From: an uncultured Eubacteriales bacterium
GTDB lineage: Bacteria > Bacillota > Clostridia > Peptostreptococcales > Anaerovoracaceae
Direction: 5' to 3'
NCBI GenBank assembly: GCA_900320285.1
Contig: ONRQ01000013.1
Span: 1 to 47,268 of the forward strand
Length of the DNA: 47,268 nt
Position numbers and translations under genes: made by a program. Every line of letters starts with the position of its first letter. The first letter of the stretch is position 1. Below are positions 6,856 to 15,402 of the stretch, piece after piece. The notes below the pieces were generated by a model, which did no database searches, was not told where the DNA came from, and was given only the letters and a program-made list of their open reading frames with translations.

Positions 6856-9471
6856 ATGAAAAACCTCGGAGTAAATGAAGTCAGAGATATGTTCAGGGAT
6901 TTCTTCGTTAGCAAGGATCACTATCCGGGTGGTTCTTCTTCGCTGATCCCGCGTAATGATAAAAGCCTTCTGATCATCAATTCAGGCATGGCGCCTCTCA
7001 AACCTTATTTTGCAGGTACAGAGACACCTCCAAAAAAGAGGATGACAACATGCCAGAAGTGCATCAGAACAAACGATATTGAAAACGTCGGAAAGACAGC
7101 CCGTCACGGCACTTTCTTTGAGATGCTCGGAAACTTCAGTTTCGGAGACTACTTCAAGAAAGAATCCCTTCAGTGGGGATGGGAATTCTGCACAGAGTGG
7201 CTCGAGATGCCAAAGGATAAACTCTGGGCAACCATCTATGAAAATGACGATGAAGCTTTCGAGATCTGGCGCGATATCATCGGAATGCCTGAGGAGAGGA
7301 TCGTACGCCTCGGAAAAGACGATAACTTCTGGGAAATCGGACTCGGTCCATGCGGACCTTGCTCCGAAATCTATTATGACAGAGGACCGGAGTGGGGATG
7401 CGGTAAGCCTGACTGCAAGCCTGGCTGTGAGTGCGACAGATATCTTGAGTTCTGGAATCACGTATTCACACAGTTTGACAGACAGGAAGACGGATCGTAT
7501 CCAAGACTTGCTCATCCTAACATTGATACCGGAATGGGTCTTGAAAGGCTCGCGTGCATCCTTCAGGGGGTTGATTCCATCTTTGATGTCGATACTGTTA
7601 AGTTTATAAGAGATGCTGTATGCGATATGGCCGGAGTAAGTTACATGACCGGCAACCATAAAGTCGATGTAAGCGTCAGAATCATCACAGACCATCTAAG
7701 ATCGATGACATTCATGATCGGAGACGGTATACTGCCAAGCAACGAGGGAAGAGGATACATCCTTAAGAGAATCATCAGAAGAGCGGCAAGACACTGCAAA
7801 CTTCTTGGTATAACTCAGCAAAACCCTCTTGTTGAACTCGCTGAGAGCGTAGTAAAGACATCAGGCGGAGCATATCCTGAGCTTGTTGAGAACCATGACT
7901 ACATCATGAAGATCATAAAGATCGAAGAAGATAACTTCGCAAAGACTCTCGACAGAGGCATGGAGATTCTCGACGGGTACATGGATGAAATGGATGCATC
8001 CGGCTCTACAGTTCTTGACGGAGAGCTCGCTTTCAAGCTGTACGACACATATGGTTTCCCTCTGGAGGTAACACAGGAGATCCTCGAGGAAAAGGGTAAG
8101 ACTGTCGATGTCGATGGATTTACTGAAAAAATGAATGCTCAGAAGGAACTCGCCAGAGCAAACCAGAGAGATACTGAAGGCGATGCATGGAGAGACGCTT
8201 CAGAATACAGTCATTTTGAGCCTACAAAGTTCCTCGGATATACTGAGGAAAAGGCTGAATCAAAAGTGCTGTATGTTGGAGACTACGATGAGAACCGCAA
8301 GTTCATCATCTTTGAGTCCACACCGTTCTACGCTACAAGCGGCGGACAGATTTTCGATACAGGTATAGTAAAGCACGGAGACAACAGACTCAGTGTTGTT
8401 GATGTTGTCAAGGAGAACGGAATATATCTCCATGTTATCGATCCTCAGGATACCGGATTTGCGATGCGCATCAAGCCGGGTGATGAAGTCAGTCTTGAGA
8501 TCGATTCCATTAGAAGGCACCAGATCGCAAGAGGCCACTCTGCAACACATCTGATGCAGCAGGCTCTCAGAGACGTACTCGGAGATCATGTCATGCAGGC
8601 AGGTTCATATGTTGATGACAATTATCTGAGGTTCGACTTCAACCACTTCCAGCCTATGACTGCTGATGAGATCCGCAAGGTAGAAGAGATCGTCAATGAG
8701 AAGGTGGATGAGTATCTCCCGATAAAGATGGAAGAAATGCCTATCAACGAGGCTAAAAAGCTCGGAGCCATGGCTATTTTCGGAGAGAAGTACGGCGATA
8801 TCGTGAGAGTTGTCAGCATGGGGGACTACAGCATTGAATTCTGCGGCGGTACTCACATCGACAACACCGGTAAAGTGGGCGGTTTCAAGATCATCAGCGA
8901 AGGCGGAATAGCAGCAGGCGTAAGACGTATCGAGGCTATTACAGGTTCCAAGGTCATCAGTTATCTGGAGAATAAGGAAGCCACTATCAGCACAGTCGCT
9001 GCAGCCCTCAAATCGAGTGAGTCAGATCTCACAAGAAAGGCTGCACAGGTCATGGCAGATATCAAGACACTTGAATCTACCATTAAATCTATTAAGTCAG
9101 ATAAGATTAGCAGCTCTGTTGATGATATAATTGCTTCAGCAAAAGACATCAACGGCGTAAAACTGATCGCTATGAAGTTTGATGATGCTGACATAGAGCA
9201 GCTCAGAAACATCTCTGATGCCGTCAAAGCAAAGGCTGACAGCGTGATTATGGTTCTCGCAGCAGTTAATGGCGGTAAAGTTACATTCATCGTATCGGTC
9301 AGCGAAGATCTCATTGGTAAGGGCTGGCACGCCGGCAAGCTTATCAAGGATATCGCAGCTGCAGCAGGAGGCGGCGGAGGCGGAAAGGCCAATATGGCAC
9401 AGGCCGGCGCAAAGGATCCTTCAAAAGTAGATGCAGCATTCGCCAAAGCAGAAGAACTCATCGCAGGCTAG
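6856..9471 (+). CDS. alaS: Alanyl-tRNA synthetase
   Basis: AlaRS of 871 residues from the ATG at 6856 (GACAAGGAGAC upstream). The frame is open further 5' but that part overlaps the DUF896 gene and is not conserved. The class II catalytic core starts with NEVRDMFRDFFVSKDH and contains RTNDIENVG and RHGTFFEMLGNFSFGDYFK. The editing domain has HSATH near residue 560 and CGGTH near 665, which clear Ser- and Gly-tRNA(Ala). The C-terminal C-Ala domain ends with a Gly-rich stretch and AQAGAKDPSKVDAAF. A Cys-rich insertion in the core (CGKPDCKPGCECD) resembles the zinc-binding type seen in many clostridial AlaRS. No T-box leader was found. It begins the conserved alaS-ireB-ruvX order. Confidence 0.98.
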   Translation: MKNLGVNEVRDMFRDFFVSKDHYPGGSSSLIPRNDKSLLIINSGMAPLKPYFAGTETPPKKRMTTCQKCIRTNDIENVGKTARHGTFFEMLGNFSFGDYFKKESLQWGWEFCTEWLEMPKDKLWATIYENDDEAFEIWRDIIGMPEERIVRLGKDDNFWEIGLGPCGPCSEIYYDRGPEWGCGKPDCKPGCECDRYLEFWNHVFTQFDRQEDGSYPRLAHPNIDTGMGLERLACILQGVDSIFDVDTVKFIRDAVCDMAGVSYMTGNHKVDVSVRIITDHLRSMTFMIGDGILPSNEGRGYILKRIIRRAARHCKLLGITQQNPLVELAESVVKTSGGAYPELVENHDYIMKIIKIEEDNFAKTLDRGMEILDGYMDEMDASGSTVLDGELAFKLYDTYGFPLEVTQEILEEKGKTVDVDGFTEKMNAQKELARANQRDTEGDAWRDASEYSHFEPTKFLGYTEEKAESKVLYVGDYDENRKFIIFESTPFYATSGGQIFDTGIVKHGDNRLSVVDVVKENGIYLHVIDPQDTGFAMRIKPGDEVSLEIDSIRRHQIARGHSATHLMQQALRDVLGDHVMQAGSYVDDNYLRFDFNHFQPMTADEIRKVEEIVNEKVDEYLPIKMEEMPINEAKKLGAMAIFGEKYGDIVRVVSMGDYSIEFCGGTHIDNTGKVGGFKIISEGGIAAGVRRIEAITGSKVISYLENKEATISTVAAALKSSESDLTRKAAQVMADIKTLESTIKSIKSDKISSSVDDIIASAKDINGVKLIAMKFDDADIEQLRNISDAVKAKADSVIMVLAAVNGGKVTFIVSVSEDLIGKGWHAGKLIKDIAAAAGGGGGGKANMAQAGAKDPSKVDAAFAKAEELIAG

Positions 9472-9489
9472 GGATTAAGGAGGCATACA

Positions 9490-9744
9490 ATGAGCAAAAA
9501 CACCATCATGTTCGAAGGATTCAAAGACAGCCAGCTCAACAAGAAAGAAGCTCTTATTGAGATCTACTCGGCTCTTACCGATCGCGGTTACAATGCCATT
9601 GACCAGATCGTAGGTTATCTTACATCCGGAGATCCTTCATATATCACAAGTCATAACAACGCAAGAAATCTCATTCTCAAGATTGACAGAGATGAGCTCC
9701 TCGAGGAAATTCTCGTCAACTATCTCGATCTTGGCAAAAAGTAA
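9490..9744 (+). CDS. ireB: IreB family regulatory phosphoprotein (UPF0297)
   Basis: The protein has 84 residues and matches IreB throughout (MFEGFKDSQLNKKEALIEIYSALTDRGYNAIDQIVGYL, split here by the family's conserved YNAIDQI; then GDPSYITSHNNARNLI). In Enterococcus faecalis IreB is phosphorylated by the Ser/Thr kinase IreK and affects cephalosporin resistance. The gene follows alaS by 18 nt with an AAGGAGG site, and its stop overlaps the ruvX start (TAATG), which is the usual alaS-ireB-ruvX arrangement. Confidence 0.95.
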   Translation: MSKNTIMFEGFKDSQLNKKEALIEIYSALTDRGYNAIDQIVGYLTSGDPSYITSHNNARNLILKIDRDELLEEILVNYLDLGKK

Positions 9745-10196
9745 TGAGAATACTCGGACTTGATGTAGGAAGTAAAACAGTGGGGGTCGCGGTAAGCGAC
9801 CCTCTTGGCGTTATCGCGACCGGTGTTACCACGATAGATAGAGTAGGTATCAGAAAAGATACCGGCAAAGTCATCGACTATATCAAAGAATATGGATGTG
9901 AAACTGTCGTTATAGGACTTCCGCTCAGCCTTGATGGTGAGGATTCTGTTCAGACTCAGAAGGTTAGAGACTTCCGTACGATGCTTGAGAATAAGCTCAG
10001 AAGTTCCGGGCCACTGTCAAAAGTAAAAGTAGAATGGCAGGATGAAAGATACTCAACAGTAGAAGCAGAAGAAGTTCTTATTGAAGCTAATATGAGCAGG
10101 GAAGACCGGAAGAAAATAATCGACCGCCAGGCCGCTATAGTTATTCTTCAGAGATATCTGGACAGGATGCCACGAAAGGAGGAAAACGATGAATGA
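9744..10196 (+). CDS. ruvX: Holliday-junction resolvase-like / pre-16S rRNA nuclease YqgF
   Basis: This 150-residue RNase H-fold protein carries the YqgF pattern: GLDVGSKTVGVAVSDP at the start, VIGLPLSLDGEDS near 55, WQDERYSTVEAE near 98 and a C-terminal DRQAAIVILQRYLD. Acidic catalytic residues are D7, E100 region and the late D of DRQAA. The family processes the 5' end of 16S rRNA and has also been linked to Holliday junctions. Translation is coupled to ireB (one-base overlap). The last 8 nt overlap the start of a LysR gene. Confidence 0.95.
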   Translation: MRILGLDVGSKTVGVAVSDPLGVIATGVTTIDRVGIRKDTGKVIDYIKEYGCETVVIGLPLSLDGEDSVQTQKVRDFRTMLENKLRSSGPLSKVKVEWQDERYSTVEAEEVLIEANMSREDRKKIIDRQAAIVILQRYLDRMPRKEENDE

Positions 10197-11088
10197 CCTT
10201 CAGATAGATTATTTCATGGCTGTAGCCACGAATCTCAGCTTCACAAAGACATCTGAGGAGCTCTTCGTTTCTCAGCCGGCAATATCCAGGCAGATATCTC
10301 AGCTCGAAAAAGAACTTGGCTGCAGACTTTTCAGGCGAAACAATCAGGGAACTGAGCTTACAGAAGAGGGCAGGCTTTACTTTGATCTATTCAGCAAATA
10401 TAAAGCTGAATTTATCAATACCAAACTTAAAGCAGAACGGATCACCGGAAAAAACAAAGCCGTAATGAGAGTAGGTTTTCTTGAAGGCTGGGATCTTTTT
10501 AATATAATTCCTCCTATGATGGAGAGATTTAAGACTGAGTATCCGGACACAGAGGTCATAATCAACTGCTGCGGTGTAAAAGAACTGGCAACAGGACTGT
10601 TGACAGATACACTTGATTTAGTAGTCACCATACAGAACAGTGTAAAACTGTACAATGAGTTCGAATGCATTGATGCTGCCAGCATTGGAAAGATTTTGCT
10701 TTTTGCTGCAAGTCATCCCCTGGCGCAGAAAGATATCTCCGGACTTACTTTGAAGGATTTCAGCAATGATCTCTTCATAGCACCCTGGGAGATAGTGGAT
10801 AAGATGATCATAGACGCCATCTCAAATTATACGAGGCCATACGGGTTCGTTCCTAAGCTGAGATTTGTCAAAAACCATGAGTCTACTGTCACATGCGTAA
10901 GAAACAATATGGGTGTTATGATAGCCGATGACTGGGTCTGGGCTAAAAACGCCGATGATCTCAGATGGATACCGTTCAATGCTCAGGACTCCATTTCCAT
11001 TGCAAGACTGAAAACAAGGGGAAGCGATGATGTACTTGCAATGGAAGAAATACTGCTGGATATCCTGAAAAACCATAAAAGTGCATAA
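10189..11088 (+). CDS. LysR-family transcriptional regulator
   Basis: The 299-residue protein has the LysR winged helix-turn-helix at residues 1-60 (DYFMAVATNLSFTKTSEELFVSQPAISRQISQLEKELGCRLF) and a periplasmic-binding-like effector domain at ~88-295. The start overlaps the ruvX end by 8 nt and has its own AAGGAGG site. It ends 165 nt before the membrane-protein gene that opens the accessory cluster, and the gap holds a perfect-arm palindrome of LysR type (11123-11144), so this protein is the likely regulator of that cluster. The ligand cannot be read from sequence; the effector domain is low in the basic residues typical of acyl-anion binders, but this is only a weak hint. Confidence 0.93.
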   Translation: MNDLQIDYFMAVATNLSFTKTSEELFVSQPAISRQISQLEKELGCRLFRRNNQGTELTEEGRLYFDLFSKYKAEFINTKLKAERITGKNKAVMRVGFLEGWDLFNIIPPMMERFKTEYPDTEVIINCCGVKELATGLLTDTLDLVVTIQNSVKLYNEFECIDAASIGKILLFAASHPLAQKDISGLTLKDFSNDLFIAPWEIVDKMIIDAISNYTRPYGFVPKLRFVKNHESTVTCVRNNMGVMIADDWVWAKNADDLRWIPFNAQDSISIARLKTRGSDDVLAMEEILLDILKNHKSA

Positions 11089-11109
11089 TGTCCAGAATCA
11101 CTGCAACAC

Positions 11110-11144
11110 TTGAAATTTCAAATTTATAACCAAATGGTTATAAA
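11110..11144 (+). promoter_or_regulatory. Probable LysR operator palindromes
   Basis: Two dyads lie between the LysR gene and the cluster: TTGAAATTTCAA (11110-11121, perfect) and TTTATAACC-AAAT-GGTTATAAA (11123-11144, 9-bp perfect arms). The second fits the T-N11-A dyad architecture of LysR binding sites. Position upstream of the 11253 gene supports a role in its control. Confidence 0.6.
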
Positions 11145-11170
11145 CAAAAACTGTATTCGCAATTATACAA

Positions 11171-11217
11171 AACAGGGATATGCTTGTAAAATAATTAACA
11201 AGATAAACCTGTTTTTT
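11171..11217 (+). terminator. Putative terminator or attenuator in the cluster leader
   Basis: AACAGG (11171-11176) pairs with CCTGTT (11208-11213), and the inner CTTGT (11183-11187) pairs with ACAAG (11198-11202). The run TTTTTT follows. It may end the ruvX-lysR transcript or, because it lies downstream of the palindromes, attenuate the cluster transcript. Confidence 0.5.
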
Positions 11218-11252
11218 AATATGATTATTTCATTATATGGAGGGGGAAAATC

Positions 11253-11753
11253 ATGCAGAAAAGCGCTAAATTGACTGCAGTATACGCACTTATCATGGAC
11301 CTGCCACTGAGCCTTGTTATCACACTGGTTGCTCTTGCGCTCTCGAATATCGACGCACCGGGCAGCCTGAACGGACCTAACTACATCAGAATGGCATGCC
11401 TCGCATATGTTGTTACTTTCTTTGTAAACTTTATCCACGCTGAAAGATGGGGCTTCGCATTCGCTGCAAAGCATTCCCAGCCGGGAACTCTCAAGTTCGG
11501 AATCCTTCTGAACGTTGTAGTTGCTGCTGTATTCTGTGTCATTCTCGATCTTATCATGACAGCAGTAGGCATGATCGCCGGTGGATCATTCGCATTCGGA
11601 CCATATATCGCAGCTTGCCTTAAAGGCTTTATTCCTTGCTATATACCGACACTGATCATTGCTTTCTTCTGGAATAATGTTGCTGACAAGTGGAGCAGAG
11701 CAATCTGCAACGAGCCTGCACCGCAGATGCCTGGAGCTCCGGACCACAAGTAG
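11253..11753 (+). CDS. Four-helix integral membrane protein, unknown function
   Basis: The protein has 166 residues with four predicted membrane segments at about 8-30 (LTAVYALIMDLPLSLVITLVAL), 45-63, 84-110 and 125-147, and polar ends. No family is recognised with certainty; it recalls small DUF2798-like membrane proteins but lacks a motif that proves this. It has a strong ribosome site (GGAGGGGG) and opens the cluster that continues with the flavin reductase. Possible roles are a transporter subunit or membrane anchor for cluster enzymes. A Pro-rich C-terminus (APQMPGAPDHK) faces the aqueous side. Confidence 0.75.
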   Translation: MQKSAKLTAVYALIMDLPLSLVITLVALALSNIDAPGSLNGPNYIRMACLAYVVTFFVNFIHAERWGFAFAAKHSQPGTLKFGILLNVVVAAVFCVILDLIMTAVGMIAGGSFAFGPYIAACLKGFIPCYIPTLIIAFFWNNVADKWSRAICNEPAPQMPGAPDHK

Positions 11754-11880
11754 TAAAAATCACAAATTCTTTAAATAACAACTGTTTAACGTTGCTATAA
11801 TCGAATCAACGGCAGTAAGTTATAACAAACAATCAATATAAAATACTTTGTAGAACACATATTGCAGGAGGGAACACAAT

Positions 11881-12858
11881 ATGAAGATTCTGGGAATTTC
11901 TTTCGGAACTAAGAACGGCAACAACGACACAATGTGCAGAGTCGCACTCGAAGAGTGCCAGAAGCTCGGCGCTGAAATCGAATTTATCCATGCATTTGAC
12001 TGGGATCTCCAGACATGCACAGGATGCGTAGCATGCTCAAGAGGTCTCGTAATGGGCAAGGGCATGATCTGCACAAGAAAAGACGACTTTGCAGCTCTCT
12101 ATGAGAAGATGGTAGAGGCAGACGGCGTATTCATCGTAGACCCTATCTATGAATCCGGTGGATCCGGACTCTTCCACATCTGCTGTGACAGAATGGGTCC
12201 TGGACATGACACAGGAATGCTCTTCGGACTCAATGAAAAACTGATCGAGCAGGGCAAGGAGCCTCTGAGCGAGAGATATTTCATGCAGAAGGCAATCTCT
12301 TTCCTCGCTATTGGCGGTTCAGACTGGGCTGTCAGATGTGAGACAGATCATGCAATGATCGCTATGAGCCCTGGCTGGAAGGTTATCGATAACGATTACT
12401 TCTCATGGTGCAAAGATGTTATCATGCAGGATGACAAGATTGAGAGAACAAAAGAGATGGCCCGCAACCTCGTTGAGGCAGCTCAGTACATCATCGACAA
12501 CCATCTCATGATCCCGGGTTCTGAGAAAGTCGACCTCTGGAAGGGCAAGAAAGGTGCATGCCCGCACTGCCACGGCAACAACTTCTACATCTTCCCTGGC
12601 ACAACTCAGGCTGAGTGCGAACTCTGCGGACTCCGCGGTGAGCTGGTAGTTGAAGATGGAGCTATGGTATTCAAGTTTGACCCTGCTACAGAGCATCATG
12701 CTCACGATATCCTCTCCGGCAAGGCACTGCACGGGCAGGACATCTTCGAGAACGAGGGCAGACTCATGAACCTCTTCAAGGATCCTGAGTTTAAGGCACG
12801 CAAAGAGCACTATACAAACGTAATAGCTCCTACACCATCCCCATCAAAAGCAAAGTAA
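11881..12858 (+). CDS. NAD(P)H-dependent FMN reductase / flavodoxin-fold protein with zinc-ribbon tail
   Basis: Residues 1-205 form a flavodoxin-like FMN reductase domain. It opens with MKILGISFGTKNGNNDTM (phosphate-binding loop), then CTGCVACSRG and MICTRKDDF, the Cys pattern of iron-sulfur-flavoprotein-type reductases, then VDPIYESGGSGLFHICCDR, the flavin-contact loop. Residues ~220-250 form a second module with CPHC and CELC pairs, a four-Cys zinc ribbon, followed by a ~70-residue tail. Family members reduce quinones, nitro or azo compounds, or pass electrons from ferredoxin. The ribosome site is AGGAGGG. A strong terminator just after the gene suggests the two following genes are partly uncoupled. 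The tail is not typical for this family. Confidence 0.85.
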   Translation: MKILGISFGTKNGNNDTMCRVALEECQKLGAEIEFIHAFDWDLQTCTGCVACSRGLVMGKGMICTRKDDFAALYEKMVEADGVFIVDPIYESGGSGLFHICCDRMGPGHDTGMLFGLNEKLIEQGKEPLSERYFMQKAISFLAIGGSDWAVRCETDHAMIAMSPGWKVIDNDYFSWCKDVIMQDDKIERTKEMARNLVEAAQYIIDNHLMIPGSEKVDLWKGKKGACPHCHGNNFYIFPGTTQAECELCGLRGELVVEDGAMVFKFDPATEHHAHDILSGKALHGQDIFENEGRLMNLFKDPEFKARKEHYTNVIAPTPSPSKAK

Positions 12859-12871
12859 GTATGTTAAACAA

Positions 12872-12902
12872 ATGGAGCCGTTTAGTGCGGCTCCATATTT
12901 TA
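12872..12902 (+). terminator. Intracluster rho-independent terminator
   Basis: ATGGAGCCG (12872-12880) and CGGCTCCAT (12888-12896) form a 9-bp stem with a 7-nt loop, followed by ATTTTAT. It separates the reductase from the next gene 25 nt downstream. Confidence 0.8.
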
Positions 12903-12926
12903 TAAAGTGAAAGGAGTTCTAATACA

Positions 12927-13802
12927 ATGAACAGACCTGAATTTTATCCGGTAAGAAGTATCATTCTTGTAGATCTCGCTCATGAGGATTACAGGATCAA
13001 GCTCGAGAACTGGCTCTACAGATATCATGTGCCAGACAGCATCTCGCAGTTCGGACCTTATGTAAGCAAGTACGCATTCTATCCAGCTCTTCCGACACCT
13101 CCGGGCGGAGCAAGATTCGGTACAGTAAGAATGCAGATGACAGAGCATTACTGGCTCGCAAATCCTAACGATCTCGGTTTTGCAAAGGATCATCACAAAG
13201 TTCTGACCGAGTATTTCCCGACAGATGTACTCGTATGGCAGAACAATATTCCTGACATGGGACACTCTCACGGTATCGACAAGTCACAGGAAGTCAACCT
13301 TGAGGGAGATGACGCCCGCGCAACAAAGGGTGACGAGACTGCAGGAACTGTTCCGTTCATCTTCGCTTTCGTACCTGTATGGTGGGAAGAAGACTTCAAG
13401 GGCGAAGGCCGTACTGTTGAAGATGGACCAAACTACAGATGGATGTTCATGGTCAAGTATCCGGAAGGAGTCAGCGCTGAAGAAGGCGATAAGTGGCTCA
13501 AGGAAGAGTTCATTCCTGCATGGACTTCGCATGACGGATGCACACGCTGTGTATCAAGCAAGATCAAGAAAGAAGTAAATGGATGTGACTTTGACCGTAT
13601 CGTAGAAATGTGGTTCGAATGCCAGACAGCATGGTGCGATGCAGCAGCTGCAGCAGCTGAAAAGTGCGCTAAGCCTGCATGGGCTGAGACAGAGGACTTC
13701 CCGTATTTCAAGAAGTCCTACGGCATCAGCGGTATCTTCCTGTCAGACTACGCCAGAAGCGATAATCTGACCCAGTACCGCGGTTATATCACAATGAGGT
13801 AA
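12927..13802 (+). CDS. Probable two-domain dimeric alpha+beta-barrel (EthD/Dabb-like) protein
   Basis: The protein has 291 residues and no signal peptide. It appears to contain two related halves. The first (about 8-100) has VRSIILVDLAHEDYRIKLENWLYRYHVPD and VSKYAFYPA. The second (about 160-240) has RWMFMVKYPEGVSAEEGDKWLKEEFIPAW followed by RCVSSKIKKE and FDRIVEMWFECQTAW. Each half is a beta strand, a helix with conserved His or Trp and more strands, the pattern of EthD/Dabb ferredoxin-like barrels that bind small aromatic or quinone-like compounds. No family was firmly recognised and the assignment is by pattern only. It is 25 nt upstream of the LVIVD-repeat gene, with GGAGAAA and AAAGGAG sites, and probably acts with it. 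Confidence 0.6.
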   Translation: MNRPEFYPVRSIILVDLAHEDYRIKLENWLYRYHVPDSISQFGPYVSKYAFYPALPTPPGGARFGTVRMQMTEHYWLANPNDLGFAKDHHKVLTEYFPTDVLVWQNNIPDMGHSHGIDKSQEVNLEGDDARATKGDETAGTVPFIFAFVPVWWEEDFKGEGRTVEDGPNYRWMFMVKYPEGVSAEEGDKWLKEEFIPAWTSHDGCTRCVSSKIKKEVNGCDFDRIVEMWFECQTAWCDAAAAAAEKCAKPAWAETEDFPYFKKSYGISGIFLSDYARSDNLTQYRGYITMR

Positions 13803-13827
13803 CTTTACCTATAAAAGGAGAAAACTT

Positions 13828-15219
13828 ATGTCAAAAGGCAAATATTTCTACTCAAAAGGTGAGGGGAATGACGGCTATATAAAGAATCTTGAAGTTCTTT
13901 CGTACTGCGACATGGACGGCACATGCGGAATGTTCCAGATGGCTCTGTACAGAACTGAAGCCGGAAGATATCTGCTTTACGGTGCTTGCTTTGCTGCAGG
14001 TCCTGACGGAGTAGGCATCATGATAAGCGATGTCACAGATCCGAGGAATCCTGTATTCATTAAGAAGTGGCTGCCGTTCAGCATCGACGAATATCCTACA
14101 ACTTCTATCCCTAAACTGCAGATAGCAGACGACAAGCTTATTTTCGCGCTTACATCAGGTTCGGGACCGAGCGTTCTTGTAGGAGACCGCGCAAAGATGA
14201 AGAGCCTCCAGGGCATCATGATCTATGATCTGAAGAAAGACCCTGAGAATCCTGAGTATCTCGGATACTGGGACTGCGGAGTTCCATATTCAATGGGCGT
14301 ACACAGGTTCATGTATAATGGTGGTGATTACGTACATCTGTCATCAGAAGCTGACGAATTCGAAGGCCTCATTTACAGGATCGTAAGCATTGCTGATCCT
14401 GCAAATCCTGTCGAAGTAGGCCGCTGGTGGGCACCTCATCAGTACATCTACGGAGTACCGGGAAGAGAAGTAGATCACTCCGCTCCTCATAATCCGGACT
14501 TCATGGATAAAGGATGGCTGCACGGCCCTCCGTTCGTAGTAGGGGATAAGGTATACTGCGGATACTGCGGAGACGGACTTTATGTACTGGATATCTCTGA
14601 TATTCATCATCCGAAGGCTCTGGGCAATCTGAAGTTCATGCCTGCATTCTCAAGCAGACTCGCAGGAGCAAGGACCCATACCGCGCTTCCGCTCGTCGGC
14701 AGGGATCTCGTCGTAGTAACAAACGAAGGCGAAAGATTCGGATTTATCAAGGACGGCGTGGTAAAGCAGGCTCAGGCAATGAACAATCTGCACATGGTAG
14801 ATGTAAGTGATCCTACAAACCCTGTACTTATCGCAGAGTTCCCGTATCCTGAAGTTCCCGAGGATTTCCCTGCACCGAACTTCAACACATACATGCTTGC
14901 GGAAGGTTCAAAAGGCGGACCGTTCGGACCTCACAACGTGCACGAACCTATGAGCAACAAGCCATGGCTCGAGCAGAGGACAGACGTCGTTTATGACTGC
15001 TACTTCGCTGCAGGACTGAGAGTATATGATGTATCGGATCCTTTCTATATCAAGGAAAAGGCATACTTCATTCCTCCGAATCCTACAAAGAAGTGCTTCC
15101 CGTTCCCAGGACCTATGATGGCAATGACCGAAGACGTCGTAGTAGACGACAGAGGCAACATCATAATCGACGCGAACAGCGACGGATTCTATATTCTCCG
15201 TAAAACATACGAGGATTAA
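13828..15219 (+). CDS. Cytosolic LVIVD-repeat (beta-propeller-like) protein
   Basis: The 463-residue protein contains repeated units of the form [I/V]-x-D-V-[S/T]-D-P-x-N-P-V, e.g. IMISDVTDPRNPVFIKK (residue ~70), IVSIADPANPVEVGRW (~188), YVLDISDIHHPKALG (~253), HMVDVSDPTNPVLIAEF (~330) and LRVYDVSDPFYIKEKA (~395). These are LVIVD repeats that fold as propeller blades. His/Cys-rich loops (GREVDHSAPHNPDF, CGYCGDG, FGPHNVHEP) could bind metal and recall selenium-binding-protein-like propellers. Most LVIVD proteins are exported, but this one has no signal peptide and begins MSKGKYFYSKGEG. It is the last gene of the cluster, followed by a terminator. The reaction is unknown. Confidence 0.85.
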   Translation: MSKGKYFYSKGEGNDGYIKNLEVLSYCDMDGTCGMFQMALYRTEAGRYLLYGACFAAGPDGVGIMISDVTDPRNPVFIKKWLPFSIDEYPTTSIPKLQIADDKLIFALTSGSGPSVLVGDRAKMKSLQGIMIYDLKKDPENPEYLGYWDCGVPYSMGVHRFMYNGGDYVHLSSEADEFEGLIYRIVSIADPANPVEVGRWWAPHQYIYGVPGREVDHSAPHNPDFMDKGWLHGPPFVVGDKVYCGYCGDGLYVLDISDIHHPKALGNLKFMPAFSSRLAGARTHTALPLVGRDLVVVTNEGERFGFIKDGVVKQAQAMNNLHMVDVSDPTNPVLIAEFPYPEVPEDFPAPNFNTYMLAEGSKGGPFGPHNVHEPMSNKPWLEQRTDVVYDCYFAAGLRVYDVSDPFYIKEKAYFIPPNPTKKCFPFPGPMMAMTEDVVVDDRGNIIIDANSDGFYILRKTYED

Positions 15220-15242
15220 TGCTTATCTAAGCTAAACCAAAG

Positions 15243-15280
15243 AATACACAGCCTGTTTGAGTCAACGGGCTGTGTATTTT
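15243..15280 (+). terminator. Terminator ending the LVIVD cluster
   Basis: AATACACAGCC (15243-15253) and GGCTGTGTATT (15268-15278) form an 11-bp stem, followed by TTTT. Confidence 0.88.
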
Positions 15281-15287
15281 GCTGATT

Positions 15288-15391
15288 TTAACAGATTTGA
15301 CTTATGTAGTATAATAATAATGCGGACCAGAGAGTAGTAGACGATAAATTATTATAGTAATTAATTGTTTATACTCTTAATGATCCGAAAA
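15288..15391 (+). promoter_or_regulatory. Promoter and structured leader of the DUF1097 gene
   Basis: TTAACA (15288-15293), a 16-nt spacer and TATAAT (15310-15315) form a promoter. The leader has CGGA (15323-15326) opposite TCCG (15384-15387) and AGAGTA (15331-15336) opposite TACTCT (15372-15377). The ATG at 15403 has only a weak ribosome site. No known riboswitch class was recognised. Confidence 0.55.
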
Positions 15392-15402
15392 AGATATATA
15401 TT

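Noticed and set aside
6545-6856. Possible T-box leader of alaS
   Set aside because: No T-box core (TGGNACCGCG) or specifier stem seen; the interval is filled by the DUF896 gene.
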